From Sphaerolaimus hirsutus (Eukaryota > Nematoda > Chromadorea > Monhysterida > Sphaerolaimidae), in contig OZ038458.1 in assembly GCA_964036195.1 (NCBI GenBank), forward strand, positions 24,689,832-24,753,831: 64,000 bases of DNA. Reading direction: 5' to 3'. Under the pieces are notes generated by a model. It did no database searches, was not told the origin of the DNA, and was given only the letters and a program-made list of their open reading frames with translations. The position numbers and the translations under genes were made by a program. Positions 55,201 to 63,644 of this stretch are shown here, piece after piece. The number at the start of each line of letters is the position of its first letter. Positions within the stretch are counted from its first letter, which is position 1.

Positions 55201-58200
55201 TTTTAAAATGCCAGACAATATGACATTTTCAAGAGCATTTTAGGCGACTTTTGACACTTCGCATGACATTTGACATTTTACAGGGCATGTTACAGAGTCT
55301 GAGAGTGCCCCCTGGTGTGAACGCGAATATGGCTATGGGCGCACTGAGGAACAGTATTTGGCTGCGAAACGTGTCAGTCACATGCAGCACAGAGAGTTGC
55401 CATTCAGGGTACTCAAGGTGCCAGAATGCCACCATGAATGGGGCTATGGCAGGGACAAAGATCAATGGATGGCTGACAAAAGGCAGCATGTTCATTCACC
55501 CCATGCTCAGCATGTCACCAAACATGTCAGCCACACCAGAGTGCAGTCAGTCAGACCTTCACCACAGATTGTAGTAAGGCAGGTGCCACCAGCTTCATCA
55601 TTGGCATATGATGAAATGGACCAACAGATACTATTGGTGCCAAGATGTGAACAGGAATTTGGCTATGGCAGAAGTCAGGAACAATATCTGGCTGACAAAC
55701 ACGACAGGCAGACATGGGCACAAAGACAAACAGTTGCTGCAGTTCACAAGGCAGCCCCAATAGTTTCTGGTAACCTGGCATATGGTGAAATGCATCAAAC
55801 TGACCTAATTGTGCCAGTCTGTGAACATGAATTTGGCTATGGCCGCACCAAAGAACAGTTTTTAGCAGGCAAGCAGAAAAAGTTGAAACTGGAAGAGCAC
55901 TCAATCACCAGAAAGGACTCTGGTCTCATCCAAATGTCACCAAAGGCTCAGTTAATTGAGGAAGTTGATCAACACATGACTATACCACAAGCAACTACGG
56001 GGATGACCAGAGAAAAAGTACCTGTGACAGGCATTTTGCTGGATCAAGAGTTGGGCCAGCATAACTTGGTGGTACCCAGATGTGAACGTGAATTTGGCTA
56101 TGGCCGCACCACTGAAGAAGTGCTGAGAGACAGGGACACAGCTGTCAAAGATCATACCATAATGGGGATGCACCAAAGACAGGCACTCACTATCTCAGCT
56201 CTGAATGACCATGAATTGCCTTACAGTGACTTGCGTGCACCAAGATGCCAAAATGAATGGGGTTATGGCAGAACTGTGGAACAAGTTCTGGCTGACAGGA
56301 TGCACAAAGAAGAGGAAATGGTCAGACAAACTGCTAGACCACTCAAAGTCAGCCACTTACATCACCATGAACTGCAGGGTGAAATCTTAACAGTGCCAAT
56401 GTGTGAAAATGAATGGGGCTATGGCAGAAACAAGGAACAGTATCTAGCTAACAGGCAAGCAGCATTGGAAAAACAACAACTGGAAGCCAGGCAACTCAGA
56501 ATTGAGCAACACAAACTACTGACAGTGCAGCAGGTCCCAAAAGTAGTCAGTGCCAATGCAGAGCTGAAGCATGCTGAATTGGGTGAGAAAAATATGGATG
56601 TACCAAAATGCCAAAATGAATGGGGTTATGGCAGAACTGTGGAACAAGTTCTGGCTGACAGGATGCACAAAGAAGAGGAAATGGTCAGACAAACTGCTAG
56701 ACCACTCAAAGTCAGCAACTTACATCACCATGAACTGCAAGGTGAAATCTTAACAGTGCCAATGTGTGAAAATGAATGGGGCTATGGCAGAAACAAGGAA
56801 CAGTATCTAGCTGACAGGCAAGCAGCATTGGAAAAACAGCAACTGGAAGCCAGGCAACTCAGAATTGAGCAACAAAAACTACTGACAGTGCAGCAGGTCC
56901 CAAAAGTAGTCAGTGCCAATGCAGAGCTGAAGCATGCTGAATTGGGTGAGCAAAATATGGATGTACCAAAAGCCCAGTATGAGTTTGGTTATGGTCGCAC
57001 TGGGGCACAATATGAAGCTGACATGGAATCAAGGCATTACTGGCATTCTGTCAGATCCACTGAAGGACGCATTGAACACAAAGAACTGTCCACTGGTCAT
57101 CTCAGTGTGCCAAAATGTGAGCATGAATGGGGATATGGTAGAGATGCTGAGCAGATCAAAGCTGACAAACTGAAACCACCAATCTATGTCACAACATTGG
57201 CCAGATCACACTCTGGTCTCCTGTCAGTAGAAGAACACCAAAGGCTAATGTTTGAAAAGTATTGGACAGAGGCCAAACAGAGAATGGTCACAACAGATAT
57301 GGGTCACAATGAAATGCAAGCATGGAATCTGGATGTGCCAAAATGTGAAAGGGAATGGGGCTATGGGCGCAGTACAGATGAATACCTATTTGACAAGAAA
57401 TTTGAGAAAGATTGGGCTGAGAAGCAAAAGACAATGGTGCTCACAGACATGTATGATGATGAAGTGAGGCATGAGCCATTTGATGTGCCAGTTTGCACAC
57501 GTGAATGGGGCTATGGCAGAACACCAGAAGAGTATGCATCAGACAAAAAGTTTGAAAGAGACTGGGTGGAAAAGCAGAAGACCATGGTGCTTACAGAAAT
57601 CTCAGATTCTGAATTGCTTCATGAGCGCATTTATCTTCCTCCATGTGAATATGAATGGGGGTATGGCAGAACTGAGGAGCAATATAAAGCAGACCAAGAA
57701 TTCAAAATGATATGGCTAGAAAAGAAAAAGAACATGGTTTTGACTGACTTGCCACACCAGGAATTAGGTCATGAGGAAGCAGCAGTCCCAAGACCAAAAT
57801 ATCAGTTTGGTTATGGTAGAACTGAAGAGCAGCTCATAAAAGACAGGCATGCCCACAGCCTATGGATGGTCAAACGTGAAGGGCTCACAGACTTATCACA
57901 ACTAAAACACCAAGAAATGAGTCCAGCACATTTGGCAGTGCCAGAGTGTGAACATGAATGGGGTTATGGCAGAACTGAGGAACAGGTACTGGAAGACAGA
58001 CAAAAAGCAGAGGAATTGGCCAGATGGGAAGCTGAAGAGAAGACAAAAAGATCACAGGTTTTCTCTGGCATCATGCCAAACCAGGAGGTGACACATGAAC
58101 ATTTCCATGTACCACAATGTGAAAATGAGTGGGGCTATGGCAGAACTGAGCAACAATACCTTGCTGACAAAGCAGACAAAGAACAGTGGGCTTCAAAACT

Positions 58201-61200
58201 TGCAGTCATGGAGCTGACAGACATGCCCCATCAAGAGCTAGGACAAGAAGATCTCACAGCACCAAAATGTGAACATGAGATAAACTATGGTCGCTGGCTT
58301 GACAGGGATGAATACATCTCTGACAGGTCATTCAGGGATCACTGGACAGAAAAGAAGAAAACTATGGTGGTTAGCAGACAAGACAACATGGAGTTAGGAA
58401 ATCAGCCACTTGATGTGCCAAAATGTGAAAGGGAGTTTGGCTATTGTCATACTGAAGAAGAATATCTACAAAGGCTGGCATATTTGGAGCAGTGGAATAC
58501 CAAGAAAAGTGCAATGGTGCTCAGTGACATGACAAACACGGAAATGGACCACCAACCACTCAATGTGCCCAAATGTGAACATGAACTGAATTACGGCAAG
58601 TGGACTGACAAAGAAGAATATCTTGTTGACAGGTCATTCAGAGAGCAGTGGGCAGAGAAGAGAAAAGCCATGGTTGTAACCAAGCAGGACAATACTGAAC
58701 TGGGAAATGAGCCATTGGATGTGCCAAGATGTGAAAGAGAAATTGGTTACTGCAATACAGAGGAGGAATATCTTGAAAGACTTGCATATTTGGAACAGTG
58801 GAACACCAAGAAAAGTGCTATGGTACTCAGCAACCTGGCACATGATGAAATGCCTGAGGAAAAACTCCGTGTGCCAAAGTGTGAATATGAGTTTGGCTAT
58901 GGCAGAACAGATGAAGAATGGCAGGAAAGGGTTGAATTTCTCAAGACTTGGCAGACAAAAAAAGATGCCATGGTTAACACAAATCTTGGAAACCAAGAAC
59001 TGACACCAGAACCACTTGGAGCAGAGAGGTGTGCATACCAGTTTGGTTATGGCAGAGATGAAGCTCAATACAAACATGACAAGGAAACACGTGAACTGTG
59101 GCAGTCAACGAGGGTTGGCTTAGTTGGTGGCACCTTGATTCACACTGACATGCACCAGACAAATTTGGAGGCACCGAGATGTGCCAATGAATGGGGTTAT
59201 GGCAGGACTGAACAACAAGTGTTAGCTGACAGAGAGGAAGCAGCAAAAAAGCCAAAACCTCCCCCAGTACCAGTGGCAGCTTTGATGGCAAATATGGAAC
59301 TGCCCAGGGCAAAAATGAATGTCCCAAAATGTGAATATGAATATGGCTATGGTAGAAGTGAAGAGGAATGGGTCAAGGAAAAGCAATTCATTCTGGACTA
59401 TCAGATGAGGCAGAAGGAAGTTGGACTGAGTCAGATTGGCAATTCTGAACTGCCACAACAACCTTTGGAGGCACCAAGCAGTATGTACCAATTTGGTTAT
59501 GGCAGAAATAAGCAACAATTACTACAGCAGAGAGAATCATTGAAACTTTGGACAGCAAGAATGAAGCACTTCAGAGACTGGAGTGTTCAGCCACATCAGG
59601 AAATTGAAAATGAAGAATTCACCTTGCCAAAATGTGAACAGGAGTATGGATATGGCAGGGACATTGACCAATGGCTGGCTGATAAACGCAAAGCCAGCAA
59701 GCGAAGGCAAGTCCAACAGAGAATGGCTGAAACTACACTGCAACTTCAAGACCAAGAACTGCCACATGGCATTTTGAATGTTCCACTGTGCCATCATGAA
59801 TTTGGATATGGGCGCACTCGGGAACAACTACTGGCTGACAGGCAGCAGGCTGAAATGCTGACAGTGGAACCAACAAAAATCAGACAGAGATTAGTTGTGG
59901 AGAATCTGGCTGATGGTGAACTTCATTCACTGCCATTGAATGTCCCAAAATGTGATGTGGAATATGGTTATGGCAGAAACAAGCAACAATTACTACAGCA
60001 GAGGGAATCATTGAAACTTTGGACAGCAAGAATGAAGCACTTCAGAGACTGGAGTATTCAGCCACATCAGGAAATTGAAAGTGAAGAATTCACCTTGCCA
60101 AAGTGTGAACATGAGTATGGATATGGCAGGGACATTGACCAATGGCTGGCTGATAAACGCAAAGCCAGCAAGCGAAGGCAAGTCCAACAGAGAATGGCTG
60201 AAACTACACTGCAACTTCAAGACCAAGAACTGCCGCATGGCATTTTGAATGTTCCACAGTGTCATCATGAATTTGGATATGGGCGCAGCCAGGAACAACT
60301 GCTGGCTGACAGGCAGCAGGCTGAAATGCTGACAGTGGAACCAACAAAAATCAGACAGAGATTAGTTGTGGAGAATCTGGCTGATGGTGAACTTCATTCA
60401 CTGCCATTGAATGTCCGAAAATGTGATGTGGAATATGGTTATGGCAGAACAAAGGAGCAGTACCTGGCTGATCAGCGGATCAAGCTGGAAAGGGAAGAAC
60501 GCAGCAAAACCATTGATGCCAGCAGACTGCGCTATAATGAGCTAGACAAAACTGCACTCAATGTGCCACCATGTGAGGAAGAATTCAATTATGGCAAGTC
60601 TGTTGGTTATGGCAGCAAGGTGGCTCATATGGTCTCTGAATATGAGAAGCGCACCAGCCACCTGCAAGAGCACAGCATCATGCGCAAAGCATCAGGTCTG
60701 GTACAAGTTGAACATCAAGAACAAATCACAGCTGAGCCAGCCAAACCAACAGACCAGCCAGCCTCAATGTGGTTAACAAATCAGGAAGTCCAACCAGCCA
60801 CATTGAATGCACCAAAGTGTGAATATGAATATGGTTACGGTAGGACAAATGAACAGGTTCTTGCTGACAGGCACAGCAAAATGAGGCTGGAACAAAATGT
60901 GCCAGCAGTACACATGGCACATGGTGAACTTCAGCACACAGGGATGAATGTGCCAAAATGTGAAATCGAGTATGGCTATGGCAGGAGCAATGAACAGTAC
61001 TTGGAGGACAAACAGTTCCAATCATTGTGGATGGAAAAACAAAGAACCATGCACACTGGCCAGCTGCAAGATCAGGAGCTGGCATTCAGCCAACTTTCTA
61101 TGCCAAAGTGCCACAATGAATTTGGATATGGCAGGACAAAGGAACAATATGAGGCAGACAAAAATGTTACTATACAAGCAACACAAAGAACAGTCCCAGT

Positions 61201-63619
61201 TCCAGTGCCTGCTAGTAATCTGCAACACCAGGAATTGCATCAACTGCCATCCAACCTGCCTCCATGCCTGAATGAATTTGGGTATGGCAGGACTAGTGAA
61301 CAAATTGCTGAAGACAGGGCAAAATACAGAGTGGCCAAAGTTGGTGATAATGGCATGAAAACATATTATACAAGGGAAGATCATCTAGTGGAATTAGAGC
61401 CAGCTCACACAGAAATGACTTATGTTCAAAGGACAGAAATTCCTCCAGCCAGTCACATGCCAAATCAGGTAAGGTTCGCATGACAAACTGGTTGTTTTTA
61501 CAATAACTGAAAAGTTGTATTTTTAATTGACTGAGTTTATAATCTGCAATGAGATATATTTACCACACACCATCTGAAAAAAGTACAATTTTTATTTTTT
61601 TCTAATTAGATATTTAACATTGCTCTCACTAGTGTGCATTCGGTGCACAATGTTCCACATTATTTTTTTCAAAATACGGTAAACCTTTGTAATGCATGCA
61701 GTCTGATCAGTATAACTGGGTTTTTCTCCACAAATCCACAGGAGCTTCAATTCTCTGCTCTTCCAATGCCACCGTCAGAAACTGGTCACTCCTGGTCCTA
61801 TGACGTCATCACAGGAGAAACTGTTCGCATGGACACAGAAACCATGGTTGAAAGGCAGGCGCCCAGCACTCCACCCAGGTGCCACTCCCAGACCCTGTAA
61901 AATACTCTGTAAAATGTCAAATGTCATGTAAATTGTCAAAATTCATGTAAATTCAAACCACGTTTGCTTTTTTCCGAGAAGCTTACATGACTTTTGACAC
62001 TTCGCATGACATTTGACATTTTGCAGGGCATTTTACAGGGTCTGTGAGTGCCGCCCAGCACGCCCAGCCTGAGCAGAAGGCGCATTGATTATCAGCAGAT
62101 GGAAGGAACTTCCGAACCAGAAATGGTGCGTTTGATGTCTTGAATTGTGCATTTTATATGCATTTTCAACCAAAAATACAGAAAAAAATTTTTAACTTGG
62201 AAATGTTGTTGAATATGAGAATTTTCCAGGAAAAACAACAACGATTTTTAGTGTTTTTCTAGTGGTGACGTAAAATTCAAAAACTTCGAAAATGTTCAGT
62301 TTTTGTTTACCATCGTTAGTGGTGCCTTATTACCATTGGACGCTGCAGGCGCTGTCAAAAAAGAACACAAAAGCATCAGTCGACATCGCGTTCCCATAGT
62401 TTTAGCATTCACTGGTACCGTATAAAATAAGTTTTAGATAGCTTAAATGTGTAGTAGTTGAGTGAACTTACTACAAATTCACTCAACTACTACAAATGTA
62501 TATTATTTTAACACATTTCTAGCAGCTTAGTGCCTGGTGGCAGTCCCACTCCCTGTAAAGTGTGGAATGTCACACATACAAATTTGCCAAATGTTTATAA
62601 TGCAAAATGTCAGAAGTTATCGTCACTAGGATGTAAACAAAATTAAATTAGGCGCTTTTGGACCACCCAACTTTGTGATGTTCACTAAACCCCCACAAAA
62701 ATTCCAAAACACACATTAACCCCTCATACCCCTAAAAACGCAGGACCAGTCAAACAGCTACACCTACCAGCAGTGGGTGATCGAGCAAAAAGCTCCCAGC
62801 ACGCCGGGCAGCCTGACATCCACTTTGATGAGGTGCCAGGAACTGCCGCAAACCAGTTTTGAAGTGCCCAGGTGTGAGAGAGAGTTTGGATATGGCAGGA
62901 GTGCTGAACAGGTGGGTGGGGTGATATTTGAGTGGAGATGGTTTGGGGGGTGGATTGGGAATTGGGATAGATGCGTTTTGTTTTTATTTACGTTGTCTAC
63001 TGACTGGTCGCATACATATCTCATCTGAATAATAACCCAATTGTTGTATTAGCAAAAAATACAAATTGATTTCAATGTGCAAAAGTTTGTCGCAGCAATA
63101 TTCACATCACTTCAATCTATTCATCAAAATGTGGCCGCATTTTGGCCGCGTATGAAACAATCCTTGGCCGCATATGAAAATATGAAATCGTCAGAAATCT
63201 CTTTAGAAATACAGAAATGACATTCAAATGGCCATGCTCGTACTAGGCATAAAATATACCGCATTTCCTCGAATTACTCCCCCTTGAATAAAAACACCGC
63301 CACCTTCAAAATTTGCTGGCGAAATTTTAAACCCCCTGGGGTATTTCGAGAAAATACGGTACCTCTTTTTCCTGAGTAGTAATTTGAAACCACCACCAAG
63401 CAACTTCAGTCTATCTATTCCCAAAAATCTGGTAAACCTCGAATTGACCCACCTTCAAAAAATCAGATCGGAATGGAGCGTTTGCATTTGAAGCAAGTCG
63501 GCGGCGACCAAACCGACAGCCGTATGGATTCATCATGGACAACTGAAAGTACGGCTCTGTACGAAATTGTGCGCAGCGAACCGACCAGTCCCGAAGTGCC
63601 CCATGTTTGTGGGCGGGTT
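40018..63619 (+). CDS. Giant GYGR-repeat protein with spectrin-like N-terminal part, about 16 exons
   Basis: Exons 40018-40240, 40666-40867, 41792-41944, 42342-42429, 44513-44658, 45138-45242, 51577-51711, 52507-52718, 54070-54172, 54326-54450, 54941-55114, about 55306-61468, 61742-61878, 62059-62125, 62744-62911 and probably 63467-63616. Every join agrees in phase; without the last exon this is 2733 codons. Exons 1-3 contain a spectrin-repeat-like helical segment (ATWLDETA ... QCEQIRDKWNALGHK). Exons 4-9 are low complexity. From exon 10 on a unit of about 56 residues recurs, with core E-L-x4-L-x-V-P-x-C-E-x-E-x-G-Y-G-R-T-x-E-Q-x-L-A-D: about 39 copies. I see no signal peptide or membrane segment and no known domain name fits. 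The spectrin-like part hints at a cytoskeletal scaffold (inference). Start and end are not established. Confidence 0.75.
40666..40867 (+). CDS. GYGR-repeat gene, exon 2 (spectrin-like helices)
   Basis: LGELNEASGEQCCYSDKEAW through QQCEQIRDKWNALGHK. The spacing of Trp and the amphipathic pattern resemble helices B and C of a spectrin repeat. Donor AAG then GTGGGT. Confidence 0.72.
40911..41137. mobile_element. Hairpin MITE with CTGATACGCACATCTGCCCG-type ends (copy 2)
   Basis: Inverted copy of 35483-35710. The palindrome core CTGATAC ... GTATCAG is at 40918-41127. Confidence 0.8.
41792..41944 (+). CDS. GYGR-repeat gene, exon 3
   Basis: 51 codons from CIRLVVDLNSERGRPRYVSR to GGDSVSTPDL; acceptor with a long C tract, donor TTG then GTGGGT. 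The GC-rich exon contrasts with AT-rich flanks. Confidence 0.7.
42342..42429 (+). CDS. GYGR-repeat gene, exon 4
   Basis: TLTPSPGATYGGLRQLSASP then LYYETTDTT; acceptor CCACACAG, donor ACTG then GTGAGT; phase 0 to 1. Confidence 0.7.
42487..42934. mobile_element. CCGTATTACC MITE with AATATAAGG units
   Basis: ACCGTATTACCTCCAATATA to TTAGAGGTAATACGGTA; the interior repeats CTCTAATATAAGGTACC. Same outermost bases as the C-run MITEs but a different satellite-like interior. Confidence 0.75.
43168..44335. mobile_element. hAT-like CAGAGTTG element (GTGTAA arms) with nested MITE
   Basis: CAGAGTTGTTAAAATACCGG to TTTCGCAACTCTG. Perfect 8-bp duplication GTATTATA (43160-43167, 44336-44343). The interior is highly similar to 32039-32823. 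A CCGTATTACC MITE (43375-43791) is inserted. Confidence 0.88.
43375..43791. mobile_element. Nested CCGTATTACC MITE
   Basis: TACCGTATTACCTCGAATTA to TTCGAGGTAATACGGTA. The copy at 32039 lacks it, so it gives an empty site. Confidence 0.85.
44513..44658 (+). CDS. GYGR-repeat gene, exon 5
   Basis: DSSQHHTNIVTIRGASSTMP and an Arg-rich tail; donor TGGAAG then GTAGGG. The phase fits exons 4 and 6. Confidence 0.6.
44659..45137. other. Intron 5 of the GYGR-repeat gene, AT-rich
   Basis: AT-rich stretch with TTTAAATT-rich segments; no element ends seen. Confidence 0.5.
45138..45242 (+). CDS. GYGR-repeat gene, exon 6
   Basis: 35 codons: LTFQLELGPGPDQAHQHRSY to NYKPVGGLQ; acceptor TATGTGCAG, donor CTACAG then GTGAGT. 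Confidence 0.62.
45629..45889. mobile_element. MITE, inverted copy of 30246-30494
   Basis: TATACTCCGGTTACTTTACA to GTATCACGTACGCCGAGTATA. Confidence 0.65.
46323..46623. mobile_element. CCGTATTACC MITE
   Basis: TACCGTATTACCTCGAAATA to TTCGAGGTAATACGGTA, G-run rich. Confidence 0.8.
47198..48196. mobile_element. Element with GGTGTGCTTCTAAAAGTA ends, interrupted by a MITE
   Basis: Long terminal inverted repeats: left GGTGTGCTTCTAAAAGTACC, right GGTACTTTTAGAAGCACACC. Near the right end a GATCGGTACTTTTAAA motif is repeated. The 47313-47734 MITE is nested inside. Confidence 0.75.
47313..47734. mobile_element. Nested CCGTATTACC MITE
   Basis: TACCATATTACCTCGAAATA to TTCGACGTAATACGGTA; interior as in 29073-29525. 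Confidence 0.8.
48517..48958. mobile_element. CCGTATTACC MITE
   Basis: TACCGTATTACCTCGAATTA to TTCGAGGTAATACGGTA; interior similar to 43375-43791. Confidence 0.82.
48959..49686. other. Intron 6 of the GYGR-repeat gene, AT-rich spacer
   Basis: No element ends or exon signals seen. Confidence 0.5.
49695..51248. mobile_element. hAT-like element carrying BEL/Pao pol fragment (copy 2, inverted)
   Basis: TAGGGTGTCAAA to TTTTTTGACACCCTA, with a perfect 8-bp duplication GGCATGCC (49687-49694, 51249-51256). Same arms and cargo as 9772-11736 but on the other strand. About 0.4 kb of the reverse-transcriptase core is deleted (junction near 50500). Confidence 0.87.
49948..50920 (-). pseudogene. Captured BEL/Pao pol fragment, internally deleted
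   Basis: Minus strand: 50920-50480 matches the N-terminal part of the fragment at 10093. 50505-50236 and 50220-49948 match its C-terminal parts. The segment from LPHQP through AFLQI is missing. Confidence 0.82.
51271..51441. mobile_element. CACACTAG-family MITE
   Basis: GCACACTACTACAACG to GTGTACATACTAGTGTGCGC; AACTCATAAATC and its inverse near the ends. Confidence 0.6.
51577..51711 (+). CDS. GYGR-repeat gene, exon 7
   Basis: 45 codons: ELESRAHTLGGSPRIITRRR to VYGQRQQRR; acceptor after a C tract (CATCTCAG), donor AAGG then GTTAGT. It follows a 6.3-kb intron filled with nested elements. Confidence 0.62.
51883..52311. mobile_element. CCGTATTACC MITE (uninterrupted counterpart of 9537-11946)
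   Basis: TACCGTATTACCTCGAATTA to TTCGAGGTAATACGGTA. The interior around 52110-52126 is the undisturbed version of the site where the hAT-like element sits at 9.77 kb. Confidence 0.85.
52507..52718 (+). CDS. GYGR-repeat gene, exon 8
   Basis: VARVALMRSEDDLHAMRGVP to GVQGGYGSPEFD; acceptor CCCCCACAG, donor GATAG then GTGGGT; ends in phase 2. Confidence 0.7.
53110..53940. mobile_element. hAT-like GGCGCC-rich element with non-repeat cargo
   Basis: TAGTGATGGAAAAGCGCC to GCGCCATTCCATCACTA. Perfect 8-bp duplication GTCTCGGC (53102-53109, 53941-53948). Both arms are GGCGCCA-type repeats. The middle (about 53290-53740) is ordinary AT-rich sequence including an exon-like open stretch near 53515-53600. 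Confidence 0.87.
54070..54172 (+). CDS. GYGR-repeat gene, exon 9
   Basis: Completes an Arg codon and continues REVQWRQGHGARELQSRSAN to VEITKRQ. The donor is the start of an element intron (CAG then GTGCCACTC). Confidence 0.72.
54173..54325 (+). mobile_element. Intron 9 of the GYGR-repeat gene, formed by an inverted-repeat element
   Basis: 153 bases beginning GTGCCACTCCCAGACCC right after GACAG and ending TTTTACAGGGTCTAGGAGTG then TTCACAG. The pair ACAGGTG occurs at both junctions. The frame hits a TAG near the end if not spliced. Confidence 0.82.
54326..54450 (+). CDS. GYGR-repeat gene, exon 10
   Basis: VATEEIRVAKMSGKSPKTLR to PHSELPDVPLKVP; the first partial repeat unit. Donor CCCAG then GTGCGC splits the unit at VPR/C. 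Confidence 0.8.
54941..55114 (+). CDS. GYGR-repeat gene, exon 11
   Basis: CDHEYGYGRTEKQVIADRQR to HEELQEKPLIVP. One complete GYGR core. It ends at CCCTG, directly before an element intron. Confidence 0.8.
55115..55314 (+). mobile_element. Intron-type element in the GYGR-repeat gene without an AG at its expected acceptor
   Basis: Begins GTGCCATTCCCAAACCCTG after CCCTG and ends TTACAGAGTCTGAGAGTGCC before a second CCCTGGTG. Precise removal would need a TG acceptor. Splicing at the internal CTGAGAG (55305) keeps the frame and adds three residues (C-A-P) between VP and WCE. Confidence 0.75.
55306..61468 (+). CDS. GYGR-repeat gene, giant exon (37 repeat cores)
   Basis: An open stretch of about 6.16 kb. 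It starts inside or just after the element intron (55306 if CTGAGAG is the acceptor, 55315 if the element is removed precisely) and ends at AATCAG then GTAAGG. It contains 37 GYGR-type cores with a mean spacing near 56 residues. A few cores diverge (GYCHT, GYCNT, NYGRW, NYGKW). Two recent in-frame duplications are visible: 363 bases (cores at 56249 and 56612) and 471 bases (59510 and 59981). Coiled-coil-like, charged linkers follow many cores (LWTEKKKTM-like). Confidence 0.9.
61742..61878 (+). CDS. GYGR-repeat gene, exon 13
   Basis: ELQFSALPMPPSETGHSWSY to VERQAPSTPP; acceptor AATCCACAG. The donor CCCAG then GTGCCACTC is again the start of an element intron. Confidence 0.75.
61879..62058 (+). 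mobile_element. Intron 13 of the GYGR-repeat gene, formed by an inverted-repeat element
   Basis: 180 bases beginning GTGCCACTCCCAGACCC after CCCAG and ending TTTACAGGGTCTGTGAGTGC then CGCCCAG. CCCAG is present at both junctions; the second copy supplies the acceptor. Confidence 0.85.
62059..62125 (+). CDS. GYGR-repeat gene, exon 14
   Basis: STPSLSRRRIDYQQMEGTSE then PEM. The reading APSTPP-STPSLSRRR is seamless across the element intron. Donor AAATG then GTGCGT. Confidence 0.72.
62126..62743. other. Intron 14 of the GYGR-repeat gene
   Basis: AT-rich. A fragment of the intron-type MITE (GCAGTCCCACTCCCTGTAAA) lies at about 62540-62625. Confidence 0.55.
62744..62911 (+). CDS. GYGR-repeat gene, exon 15
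   Basis: 56 codons: DQSNSYTYQQWVIEQKAPST to VPRCEREFGYGRSAEQ. It carries a complete repeat core, which ties the 3' exons to the same gene. Acceptor AACGCAG, donor CAG then GTGGGT. Confidence 0.82.
63257..63361. mobile_element. Short CCGTATTTCC MITE
   Basis: TACCGCATTTCCTCGAATTA to TTTCGAGAAAATACGGTA. Confidence 0.75.
63467..63616 (+). CDS. GYGR-repeat gene, probable exon 16
   Basis: Acceptor AAAATCAG; phase 0; IGMERLHLKQVGGDQTDSRM to SPEVPHVCGR, resembling the start of another VPxC unit. The donor could be CAT then GTTTGT or CGG then GTTTTT. If unspliced, the frame runs into a GGCGCC-type element and stops at 63680-63682. Confidence 0.5.
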
Positions 63620-63644
63620 TTTCGCAATTCAATCCGGGCTAGTG

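Noticed and set aside
58634-59077. Minus-strand ORF of 147 codons, and other ORFs opposite or in other frames of 55306-61468
   Set aside because: Shadows of the repeat-protein exon: they recur with the repeat period and vary where the real frame is conserved.
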